This document shows positions 23,301 to 35,300 of a DNA stretch of 64,000 nt, piece after piece. The position numbers were made by a program, and so were the translations under genes. Numbering within the stretch: position 1 is the stretch's first letter; the number at the start of each line of letters is the position of its first letter. The DNA is from Centropus unirufus (Eukaryota; Chordata; Aves; Cuculiformes; Centropidae), in contig VYZI01001046.1 of NCBI GenBank assembly GCA_013397695.1, positions 18,966-82,965 on the forward strand, given 5' to 3'. Under the pieces are notes generated by a model. It was not told the DNA's origin and ran no database searches. It worked only from the letters and a program-made list of their open reading frames with translations.

Positions 23301-26300
23301 AAATGGTTTGAATCCTTCCGGGTTTATGTTGTGGTAGTCCCAGAGGAGGCTGCAATACAGGGACTCGGATCTTCTTAGGTTGAAATGTAGCGTCATTTCA
23401 TTAAGTGACTGTGTGCGCTAGGCTTTGAAAAGCATTGCAGCGGGATCTTAACCTCCTTCCTGTTTGTAGGGTCTCTTTGGGGTGACCCAGCCCTCGCAGC
23501 CCGGAGGCCTTTTTGGTACAGCGACCAATACAAATGCTGGTACTGGATTTGGAACAGGAACTGGTCTTTTTGGACAAGCAAACACGGGATTTGGTGTTGG
23601 TGGCTCGGTATGTCTATACCTAAAAAATAAGTGGAAAAGAAACAAATGGCTTGGAATCTTGTTCCTAGGGTTTGACCTCCATGAAAATAGTCTTGTCCTA
23701 ACAGTTAAGACACCTAGTGTGTGCAAATAGTGTGATTTTGTCTAAATACAAAGGATACCCTGAAAGCACTTATAACGGAAATAGTGTTTTTAACGAGGAG
23801 TGTCTTGAGTGATAAGACAGCAGGAGAGCCTGAATATCACAATGCATGTGTGGTGCTTGGATGCCTCGGTGTAGAGTTGAAACTACAGGTGTTTAAGTTA
23901 TGGAAGTAATTTAACTGAAAATGGACTTGATATTGAGTCATTTCGGTATAATGGAATGAAAATACTTGTTTCCAGAGGGTCCTAGTGCATGTGGCTTGTG
24001 GGTAATGCCACTGTTGGGTTGCATGGTCCAAGTTGTACTTGGTGCTGATTCTGTATTGTCACCTGCAGTGAGACACCAATGCAATTTTTTTAATGTCAGA
24101 CTTGTCAGGTACCCACATTCCTGTTTGCTTCTTTCCAGACCCTGTTTGGTAATAAACCTGCTGGATTTGGAACCACCACGACCAGTGCTCCCTCATTTGG
24201 CACAACCACTGGAGGTGGACTCTTTGGTAAGAAGCCAACCCTAACTTTAGGAGCCAATAAAAACACTTCGTTTTCGTACATAGTAAAAAAGTGGGGGTTT
24301 GGTCACTTGAAACTAATCACACACCTACCTGGCTGTTGAGTATCACACACTGAAAGGTCGGGAATGTTAAGATTCTCTGGTAAACCTGGGTTTTGGTGAG
24401 CGTTGCTGCAGAGGAACATACTTGATGCTGTTGTATACCTTTATTCTTGGTGGTACATTCTGGCTCAAGAAGGTAGATCATTAAGTGTACTACTCTTTCT
24501 GTGAGTGCTTAAGTGGCGTAGTGAATGAGAAATGTTTAAATCAAAGAATTCAGAAAACAGAGGTTTGCTAAGAGGCCTTAAATACTCTGTGGTAGCAAAG
24601 GAGTGCTGAAGGATATCGGGAATCAGAGAACCATAGATAGGACTTCAAAGAGCAGCTTCTGCATTGGCCTGGACACCCTCATCAACTGCAACATTTTCTC
24701 CTATGACTTGTCGGGCTATGGCATGAGTTATGGACAAGCTCTCAGAGAGGAACTACTCAGACATCGCTGCTGTTGGTGCCATATGGGAATAGCTTGGAAA
24801 ACCTTACTTTGAATGGACAAAGACCACTCCCCTGCCAAGTCCCTCAGGACCTATGGACTTGGATCTGAATTTGTTGTTGTTGGGCCCTGTGTGAGACTTA
24901 ACCTTAACTGTGGCAGGGCTATCTTTTGAGCCAGTGATGCTTAGGTATTTAAATGTGTCTTTAATAGTCTTGGATTAATGAGCTACTGCTTCTGTTCTCA
25001 CAGGTTTTGGTGCCAACACGGCTGGAAACAGTTTGTTTGGAAATAAGCCTGCCACTGGGACCCTGGGAACTGGACTGGGAACAGGGTTTGGAACAGGTAA
25101 ACAGTTTGCCTGCTTATTTCACATCAGCCTAATTGTTGTCCTCAAACATCAGTGATAACACAGCCCTGGTGTCACTTGCTAACTCTGTAGTAAAGGCTGT
25201 GGGTGTTTTAGCTTGAAGCCAGGAATCTCAAATCAGAACCAGGCAGAGCTTGCTGATAAGGTGCTAGGTCACTTGTTAATGCCTGCAGGCAGTGTTTCTT
25301 ACAGCGACGACCAGCGGCTCAAAGTTGGTGATACCCACTGTGTTTGAAGCCTCTGGTCTGATTGCACGAGTCCTGAGCATCTGCAGCATTTGTGGACATG
25401 TGTGTTTCTTGATGTTCAATAAATAATTGATTCCTTCTTGTGGGATAAATTGGCTTCAAAGTTTGTCACAGCCTTGTAAATGAGTCATCTCTCGTGTCAC
25501 AGCTCTTGGGGCAGGACAGACATCTTTATTTGGAAACACCCAGCCTAAACTTGGAGGAACACTAGGAACAGGAACATTTGGAGCACCAGGATTCAACACA
25601 TCAACAGCCACTCTGGGGTTCGGAGCCCCTCAACCTGCTGTGGGTAAGTATATGTTCAGCCAGGTATAACTGCCGCTTCACCCCTTGTTTCAGATGTGCT
25701 GAAACACAAGAGCACATCCCACACAAATGCTTTCGGGGGGGGTTAAAAGTGTTGGAGCATCTACTTAAGGCAACTTCGGTTCTTGGTAGCAGTGGAGAAT
25801 GTGTTAATAACACATTTTTGTGCTAATTATTATGTAAAAAAATACATGTGAAGTTGCTTAACACTACTAATAACTGCGGCTATTTTAAAACTTTTTCTTC
25901 AAAATTACTACTGTTTTTTCCCATCACTTGAATCTGGAGTGGCCACAGTAGGTGCTTAGGGAGAAAAAAGATACGGGGAATGTAGCATTAGTGACTTGAG
26001 TAATTACAGGCAGGAGAGCGAGGGGTACGGAATTAGCAGGCATGCTGTACTGTTGGTGAGATACGGACCTTGGGGAAGGGTATGGAACTGTTGGAATGGC
26101 TCCAGAGGAGGCCACGGATATGATCCAAGAGTTGGAGCACCTTCCATATGAGGATGGGTTGAGAGAATTGGGGTTGTTCAGCCTGGAGAAGAGAAGGCTC
26201 TGGAGACCTTAGAGCAGCTTCCAGTGTGGAAAGGGGCTCCAGGGAAGCTGTGGGGAGACTTCTTACAAGAGCGTGGAGTGATAGGATTAGGGGGAATGGC

Positions 26301-29300
26301 TTTAAATTGGAAGGGGGAAGATTTAGATTAGGCATTGGGAAGAAATTCTTCACAATGAGCGTGGTGAGACCCTGGTCTGTGTTTTCCAGAGCAGTCCCAT
26401 GCCTGGAGGTGTTAAGGCCAGGTTGGATGGGGTTTGGAGTACCTTCATCTCATGGGAGTCCACGGCAGAGGTTTGGAACTGGATGGGTTTTGAAGTCTCT
26501 TCCAACCCAAACCATTCCATGAAGGTGTTGGCAGACCAGGCCTGTGCTAGTGATGTGCAGCCCTTTGTGCCCTCAGCCTTTCACCAATAAAACCTTACCA
26601 AATATAGCTGCAAATTCTAGTGAAGGATTGCTGCAAAAATGGTGCCTGAACCTCAGTTCTATCCATAAAAATCAATGTGGCTTGTTTTTTTTTCCTGTAG
26701 CTCTGACAGATCCAAACGCATCAGCTGCCCAGCAAGCGGTCCTTCAGCAGCATCTCAATAACTTGACTTATTCACCCTTTGGAGATTCCCCACTCTTCAG
26801 AAACCCCATGTCAGACCCAAAGAAGAAAGAGGAGGTATGCGTGTGTAAACATTAATCTCATTTTAAGGGTAACATTAGAAATTAATTTGTTCTGTGCTAT
26901 CTTCACATAAGGACACAGAGGGCGGCAGAGTGAGTAGCCTTCTGTAAACTCTTACTGGTGCTGTGCGTTTTTGTGCTGCCCAGGCCCCAAACGGCTTGTG
27001 CTGAGGCTTTGTTCACAGCTTCTGACCTGCAGGGCCTTGACGTTGGTGTTCTTGTTACACACACTGCTTCCAGGAGAGAGAGTAAAGAGGGGCAATTGTC
27101 TGCTTGGAGTATTTTTAGTGTTTAGCTGGGGCTTTGCTTGTGACAGGCTCTTGCTCTGTTGACTTGTTTTAAAAACCAACAGAAACCTTTCAGACTTTTA
27201 AGTGTTAGAGGCCGTTAAAAACAGCTCCTGACTCCAGTAAATGCTAGGAGTTGGGGATTCCTCTGGCAAGGTTTGCCCAGAGACCCGGGGAGTCTCCTTC
27301 CCAGGGCATGGCTGTCTCTTTGCTATTTGCAGGCACAAGGAGTTGTGGAGCTGAGCGTGTATCCCAGATGCACATGCACAGGGGTCACTGATGCAGCTGC
27401 ACAGACACAGACAAGATGTTGCTCTCAGCACCCCTATCGTGCTTCCAGGACTCCTGTAAAAGATACAGCCATGCCCTTCTCTTTCAGCGATAAGGGTTGA
27501 TGTTCTCACCTGCGCGTCTGCAGACCCCTTGTTAGCGTGGCTCCTCTGATAGCCTGTCAAGATCTGGAGTTCTCTTGCCTGCCCCACAGGTCTGCTACTT
27601 GCTAGCTAATCCTGATGCTTGCTGCTAAGAGAGGCGTGTGCTCACTTGCTCGTTTCATGGGCACCCTGTGCTCGTGGCTCTATCAGTATCGGCATGAGCT
27701 TTCTGCCTCTCAGATGTTCCTGCCAGGACCCAGGGCCTCCTACCTATGGGCTGGTTCAGCTTGAAGCTTGCTAGGCAATTATAGGTGCCCCTGGCACACA
27801 TGAGGTTTGGGGGTGATGCCAGTGCTCTGCCTGTCCCTCACTGCCAGCTGCTAGCACCCAGCAAGCTGTGGTCTTGTTCTGAAGGGTATTGCCAAGAGAT
27901 TCACTCAGGTACACCTGGAACACACTGGTCCTTCCCCAGGGGCTGGAGCAGAGGCCCTTGTCCTCTCCAGGCACTGAGGCTGCCCCTCGCCTCGGCTGCA
28001 AGGTGTGCACACCTCCTGTCTGACACCAGTTGCTGTCCCGCAGTTGACAGGAAACTCGGGTTGGCCCTCTCCAAATGTTGGTCATTTATTAATGGGCTGT
28101 CAGTGAGAGACTGCAGGCTTTTGGCCTTTTGTGTTGTTCCCATGGTCTGTTGTCGAGCAGGCTATCTTTGGGTTCATTTATTCCTTTTCCCATTAACTTA
28201 TTTGCTTTTCTGCTTTGAGTTTAGAAGGTCCTTGACTGACAGCTTTAACAAAGCAGGCACTTGCCATCCACGAACCCTTACAGTAAGTGGCATGCGAGTT
28301 CCAGTTCTACGTATTTTCTTTTTTTTCTTTTTTTTTTTTTTTTTTTTTAATTCAGAGGCTGAAACCAACGAACCCAGCAGCTCAGAAGGCCTTAACGACA
28401 CCCACCCACTACAAACTGACTCCCCGTCCAGCGACCAGAGTGCGACCAAAAGCTCTGCAGTCAGCTGGCTCAGCAAAATCTCACCTCTTTGATGGTCTGG
28501 ATGATGACGAGCCATCCCTGTCCAATGGTGCATTTATGCCAAAGTGAGTTTCGCTTATGTGTATTGGAGGGAGGAGGTGGTGCAAGCATGTTGTGATCAC
28601 GTTCAGTAAAATCCTGTAGTGTGTCCTAAATGCCACGGCAGCTTTGTGGCCTGGTTAAAATACAAATAGCAACAGGTCTTGTGTAAAATCACAGAATGCC
28701 AGGTTGGAAAGAACTTTGGAGATAATCTGGTCCAACCTTTTAGATGATTAAAACGAGATGGTCCAGAACCTTGTGAAGCTGAACCATAAAGGTGTCCAGG
28801 AAGGCTCTGCAGAGGGACCTGGACAGGCTGGATCCATGAGCTGAGACCAACGGGAGGAGGTTCACTCAGGCTGAGTACCAGGCCCTGCACTTGGGACACA
28901 ACAGCCCCATGCAGCTTCAGGCCTAGGGAAGAGTGGCTGGAAGGCTGCTTGGCAGAGGGGGACCTGGGAATGCTGATAGACAGCAGCTGAACTTGAGCCA
29001 GCAGTGGCTCAGGTGACTGAGAATGCCAATGGCATCATGGTCTGTATCGAAAAGAGCGTGGCTAGCACGAGCAGGGAGGGGATTCTGCCCCTGCACTTGA
29101 CACTGGTGAGGCCGCACCTCAAATCCTGTGTTCAGTTCTGGGCCCCTCACTCCAAGAAAGACCTTGAGGGGCTGGAGCGTGTCCAGAGAAGAACAATGCC
29201 AGTGGAGGGGTGGGAGAACATGGGTTATGAGAAGTGGCTGAAGGCCCTAGGGCCTCATCACTGTCTCCAACTGTCTGAAAGGGGGTTATAGCAAAGTGGG

Positions 29301-32300
29301 TGTTGGTCTTTTCTCCCAAGTAACAAGCGATAGGATGAGATAAAATGGCTGCACATTGCACCAGGACAGGTTCAGATTAGACATCGGGAAAAACTTCTTC
29401 ATGGCAAGTGTTCTCAGGCACTGGCTGAGGCTATACAAGGCAGTGTTTGAGACCCCATCCATGGAGGGGCTTGGAAAATCGGCAGAGGAGGTGCTCAGGG
29501 ATGGTTCCGTAGTGGACAGGTACGGTTGGACTTGGTGATATCAAAGGTCTTTTTCTACCAAGTGATTCAATAATTCTATGAAAGCCTTGGATGCAATCCA
29601 GTGAGTATTTCAGCTACTGCAGTGCTCTTACAGAAAGGAGATTGAGTGGGGGAAGAGGCCTTGCACAGTTGATTCCTGATCCATGGAACACAGGGATTAA
29701 GCATGAAATAGGTTTGTGCCATGGATGTGACTTCAAATTACTCTTTGGAGGTGCAGGTTGATGTTTGTTCTTTGTGTGATTTTTTTTTTTTTTTTTTTTT
29801 AGGAAGAGCATCAAAAAGTTGGTTTTGAAGAACCTCAACAGCAGCAATCTGTTCTCACCTGTCAATCGAGAAAATGATGACCTTGCTTCTCCCTCAGAGT
29901 ACCCAGAGAATGGAGATCGGTATGTGGGTTCCTCATGAAGGTGTTTGAAGGGCAAACCGGTTCTGCCTGTCTAAATTATGAACAGAATAGGTAATGACTT
30001 TCAGGGACGTATTCTTAGCCACTTGATGGAAGTGATCTGACCTGTTGTGAAATTCATGTCCTTGTAAATCAGCTGTGTGTTCTTCCAGTGCGGTCACACA
30101 CCAATTTATTCCATCCAATGTCAGGAGCTCAAAGAGGAATGACTGACTTTCTGATTGAGCCTCTCATTCCCTGTATTGAGAAGGTAGGGCATGTCCTGAG
30201 GGAAGTGATAAACATGACCCTGAGGTGAGAAAAGTCTCTTCTGCGTAGTCCTTGGTGATGAGGGCATTGCAAGGGAGCTTCACTGATCCAGATGTCAGTG
30301 GACAGATGTCCAGATGTCTTGTGATGGGGCCTACAAGAAAGCTGGGGAAGGACTTGGATGAGGACATGGAGTAATAGGATGAGGGGGAATGCCTTAAATT
30401 GGAGGGGGGAAGATATAGATGAGACATTAGGATGAATTTCTCCACGGTGAGGGTGATGAGGCCCTGGCACAGAGAAGTGGTGGCTGACCCATCCCTGAAG
30501 GTGTTGAAGGCCAGGTTGGATGGGGCTTAGATCACCCTGATGCAGTGGGAGGTGTCCCTGCACGTGGCAGGAGGGTTGGAAATGGATTGGCTTTGAGGTG
30601 CCTTCCATCCCAAACTGTTCCATGATTCTCTGACGCCCAGCTCAGGTGCAGAATGGCAGAGGTTGTCTAACAAGGGCCAGGCAAAAGAGCATTATGGTTT
30701 CTCTCAGTCTGCTGACTCTGCAGTTTGCGTGGTGGTCCTGATTGCTCTTTGTTTGAAAAGGCATCAGAAGTTCAATTTCTTTACAACTAAATAATTCAAC
30801 TTGATTCCTTCAGGTTCTTTTTGTCAGTGCCTTCTGATGAAAACCACAGACAAGATGGCGAGCGAGAAGAGGAGGAGGACCATCACGAAGTAACCAGGTT
30901 TTACACAAACCCAATCGCCAAGCCCATCCCACAAACCCCAGAGAGCGTTGTGCACAAACAGCAGAACAGCCTGGATGACACCGTTGTGGCTCTGAACATG
31001 CGGGCGGCCTTGCGGAATGGTCTGGAGGGCAGCAGTGAAGATGCCTCGTTCCATGATGATTCCCTTCAGGATGAGCGTGAAGAGGAGCCTGATGCTGTGT
31101 ATCATCAGCATCCTGCAGGTGAGGTTGTGGTGCTGGCTTTAGTTGGGCCATTCCTGATGTCACTTCCTTAAAGTGCTCTTGTGCTGGTTTAGACCCTCAG
31201 CTTGTTCTTTTGTCCCCTCTTTTCTTCAGAACACAAGTCTTGCTTTCCATTCTTATATCTAGTGCAGAGATTTTTCTGCTCACTCATAAGCAATTAAATT
31301 TCATCACTAAATTTTGTATTGCATCGAGTTAGTGAAATGTCCAAGTGGGAGAATGAGGGCCATGGAGATGGTGCCAGGGCTGGAGCACCTCCTATACAAG
31401 GACAGGTTGAGAGAGTTGGGTTTGTTTAGTCTGGAGAAGTAGACTGCTGGAAGACCTTAAAGCAGCTTCCAGTATGGAAAGCAGCTACAGGAAAGCCGGA
31501 GGTGGGGTGGAACTGAATAGTCTTTAAGGTCCCCTCCAACCCAAACCATTCCATGTCTCTATGACCCAGCCTGTAAAGGATCTGCAGGAGCAGACAGAGT
31601 TGTCTCTCGATCAAGAGCAAGCTCTTATGAGTCAGAAACGTAATGCTTGGCATTTACCAGTGTGCAGACTGCATTGTAGAATTCACTGGGAGAGGATTGG
31701 ACCATAGAACAAGGTTGTCTCCATGGACCCATTGTGTGTTCGTGCTCTCCATTCTGGTCTCAGAGTCTGGCAAAACTGTAAAGGCAGACAAGTGTGAAAA
31801 CAGAACAAGAGATCTTGAGTTTCTCTCCCTTCACTAAGACCTTAAGGCTAGTGAAGAGCCAAGGTTTTTTTTTTTTTTTTTAACTCGTGGTCTGGAGAAG
31901 GTGGAAAAGAATGTGATTTCTTCAGCCTTTCAGGTGATAGGTGGCATCCATATCTCTATGTGGCTAGAGTGCATCCGGAGAAGGGAAGGATGCTGGTGAA
32001 GGGTTTGTAGAGCGACAGTTATGAGTAGTGGCTGAGGGAGCACTTCATCGCTTCTAGAACTTCATGAAAAGAGGTTGTAGCGAGATGGGTGTTGGTCTCT
32101 TCTCCCAAGTGACAGGTGGTAGAACAAGAGGAAATGGCCCGAAGTTGCTCCAGGGGAGGTTCAGGTTGGATGTTGAGAAAAATTTCTTCATGGAAAGGGT
32201 TTTTCAGGCACTGGCAGAGTCTGCCCAGGAAGGTGGTGGAGTCCCATCCCTTGAGAGGTTTAAAATACAGGCGGAGGAGGTGCTCAGGGACATGGTTGGA

Positions 32301-35300
32301 TGGAGATGGCTGAACTCAATCACAAAGGTCTTTTCCAACCAAACAGTGTGGTCAGGAGGTGCCCGAGTTCCTGCGTTATTAAAGCTGAAAGAGTTTCTGG
32401 TAGGAGTTGCTGCATGTGTTTGCTTTTTCTTTTGTTTCCTCCCCATCTGCTGCTGATCTCTTGACACACTGCGAGTCTGGAAGAACCTGGCATAGTGATT
32501 GTCTGACACTTGCCGTGAAGGCTGTGGGATTCAGGTGCTTTTCTCTGCTCTTGTTGCACTGATTCTCAGTTCATTTAGGGACCTTGAATTGTCCAAGCTT
32601 GCAAAGAAATGGAATGAAATGCTTAAAATACTGAAGCTGGGAGCTTGTTCTCAGCCTGGTTCTCAATGCTGGTCCTGTTGCAGGAATTGTTCTAACGAGA
32701 GCCGGGTATTACACCATTCCATCCATGGAGGAGCTGGTGAGGTTGACCAATGACAGAAATGAATGTATTGTGACAGACTTCACCATCGGCCGCAAAGGTG
32801 AGCATGTGCAGCTCCTTGAGGTGCTTCAAGAGGGCTGGAGCACCCTCACATACAAGGACAGGCTGAGAGAGTTGGGGTTGTTCAGTGTGGAGAAGAGGAG
32901 GCTGTGGGGAAACCTTAGAGCAGCTTCCAGTATGGAAAGAGGCTCCGTGAAAGCTGGGGAGTGCAGGGGTGGGACAAGGTGAAACAGCTTTAGATTGAAA
33001 GAAGGGAGATTTAGATGATAGGAGATCTTGGGTGGAAAGGTTTTGCTGTGAGGGTGGGGAGGCCCTGGCCCAGGTTGCCCAGAGCAGTGGTGGCTGCCCC
33101 ATCCCTGGAGGTGTTGAAGGCCATGCTGGATGGGGCTTGGAGCCTCCTGATGCAGTGGGAGGTGTCCTTGCCTGTGGAAGGAGGGTTGAAACTGGGTGGC
33201 CTTTGAGGTCCCTTCTAACCCAAACCATTCCATGATTCTAAAACTCAGGCTTGCTAGGGTGTTGATGCAAAACCAATCATGAGTTGCTTCCTCCTGGGTT
33301 GCTCCTCTGGAGCTGATTGAGCTTGTGGCTGATGGCCCATGATCAGTGTTTTTCCACTGTGAAGGAGCAGTCACTTTTGCATTGTTCAGGGGACATGTGA
33401 CAGAGCAGGGTGGTAAGGTGGGGGATGGAGGAGCACAGAGCAGGGTAGGTTCACCAACTTGCAGAGGCTTTTTTTAAGGACACGTTGTTCTGATTTGTTT
33501 TGCAGGTTATGGATCAATTTACTTCGAAGGAGAAGTAAATCTAACAAATTTAAATCTTGATGAAATTGTACATATCCGTCGGAAAGAAGTTATTGTTTAC
33601 CCCGATGATGAAAGAAAACCACCTATTGGTGAAGGTTTAAATAGGTAATCTTCAGTTATGTAGCATGTGGGGACAGGGACTGGCGAGGGTACTCTCTGTC
33701 AATGATCTACTGTCTGCCGGCAGCCACCAAGAAATCTAAAGCCAAGGTGTGTGTTCAGATGGCAGATGTATACAGTTTCTAGATACTTGCAAGTCTCTGA
33801 ACCAGAAATGGGATTTAAAAGCTGTCTTGAGCCCATGTGTTCTGTTCTCAACTCCTCTCGGTGTAACCGAACAGCTTTGCTCCAACACCTTGTGGTCTCT
33901 TACACTTCATTTGCCTTTAACAGACGAGCTGAAGTTACCTTGGATGGAGTCTGGCCTACAGATAAAACATCCCGTTGCCTGATAAAAAGCCCTGAGCGAC
34001 TGGCAGAAATGAATTATGAAGGTAGACTGGAGTCTGTGTCTCGGAAGCAGGGCGCTCGATTCAAGGAATACCGCCCAGAGACTGGATCCTGGGTGTTTAA
34101 GGTAATGGTTTTGCTGTAAAGTGACTTACAGGAATAATGGAAGTGAACTGATCAGAACTTGCCATTCAGCAGCTTTGTGGGAACTGTCTAAAGTCAGAGC
34201 GACTGAAAAGCTCATCCAGTTCCACTCCCCTGCCATGGGCAGGGACACCTCTCACTGAATCAAGCTGCTCCAAGGCCCCTCCAACCTGGCCTTGAAGACC
34301 TCCAGGGATGGGGCAGCCACCACTGCTCTGGGCAACCTAGGCTAGGGCCTCACCATCCTCATCTTGAAAAATTCTTTCCTAGTATCTCGTCTAAATCTTC
34401 ACCTTTCCAATTTAAAGCCTTCCCCCCTTGTCTTATCCCTATACTCCACAATCAAGAGCCTGTCCTGAGCTTTCCTGTATCCCCTTTCCATACTGGAAGC
34501 TGCTCTAAAGTCTCCCACGGCATTCTCTTCTCCAGGCTGCACAATCCCTACTATACCAGCCTGTCCACGTAGCAGAGGTGCTGCAGTCCTCTGATCATCT
34601 CCGTGGCCTCGTCTGGATCCATTCCAACAGTTCTGTATCCTCTTATGTTGGGAGCTTCAAAGCTGGGCATGGGACTCCAGGTGGAGTCTCAGTAAAGCGG
34701 AGCAGAGGGTCAGAATCCCTTCCCTTGCCCTGCTGGTCCCCACTGCTTCTTTTTCTGCAGCCCAGGGCACAGTTGCCTTGCTGGGCTGTGAGTACACGTT
34801 GCCAACTCATGTGGAGCTTCTGATCCACCAGCATCTCAAATCCATCTCCTTAGGGCTGCCCCTCCAGCTGTAGTAGGAAAAATCCTCACCAAATGGGTTG
34901 AGCCTTTGGACGGCTGAGGGCCTGCATGCAGCAGGCATTCTTGGTCCGTACAGCAGCTGGATTTGTTCAGGTGCCATGGCTGCCATGCGTGGTAGATGGT
35001 TACACCTGCTCACCAGTCAGGCCTTTCAGGAAGGAGGCCCAACATCCCTCTTCCCAGGTATGACACGTTTCCTCCTCTCATTACGCAGGTGGCTCATTTC
35101 TCCAAGTACGGCTTACAGGATTCAGATGAGGAAGAGGAGGAGCATCCTTCAAAAGTAGACACCAAGAAGTTAAAAACTACGCCTGTGCTGCCCCCGGGGC
35201 ATGTGCCGCCCCAGCAAATGGCCCTGAACGGCAAGTCAGCGCCCCTGTCTCAGGTAGAAGGAGGACAATTAATAAAAGGGAGTTAATAACATGAAATTTG

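Noticed and set aside
24603..24890. Possible exon or element in NUP98 intron 9
   Set aside because: A 69-codon frame is open, but no family resemblance is seen and NUP98 splices across it in perfect phase.
27785..28492. Plus-strand 235-codon open frame
   Set aside because: It runs through intron 12 and its poly-T tract into NUP98 coding exon 13 in the wrong frame.
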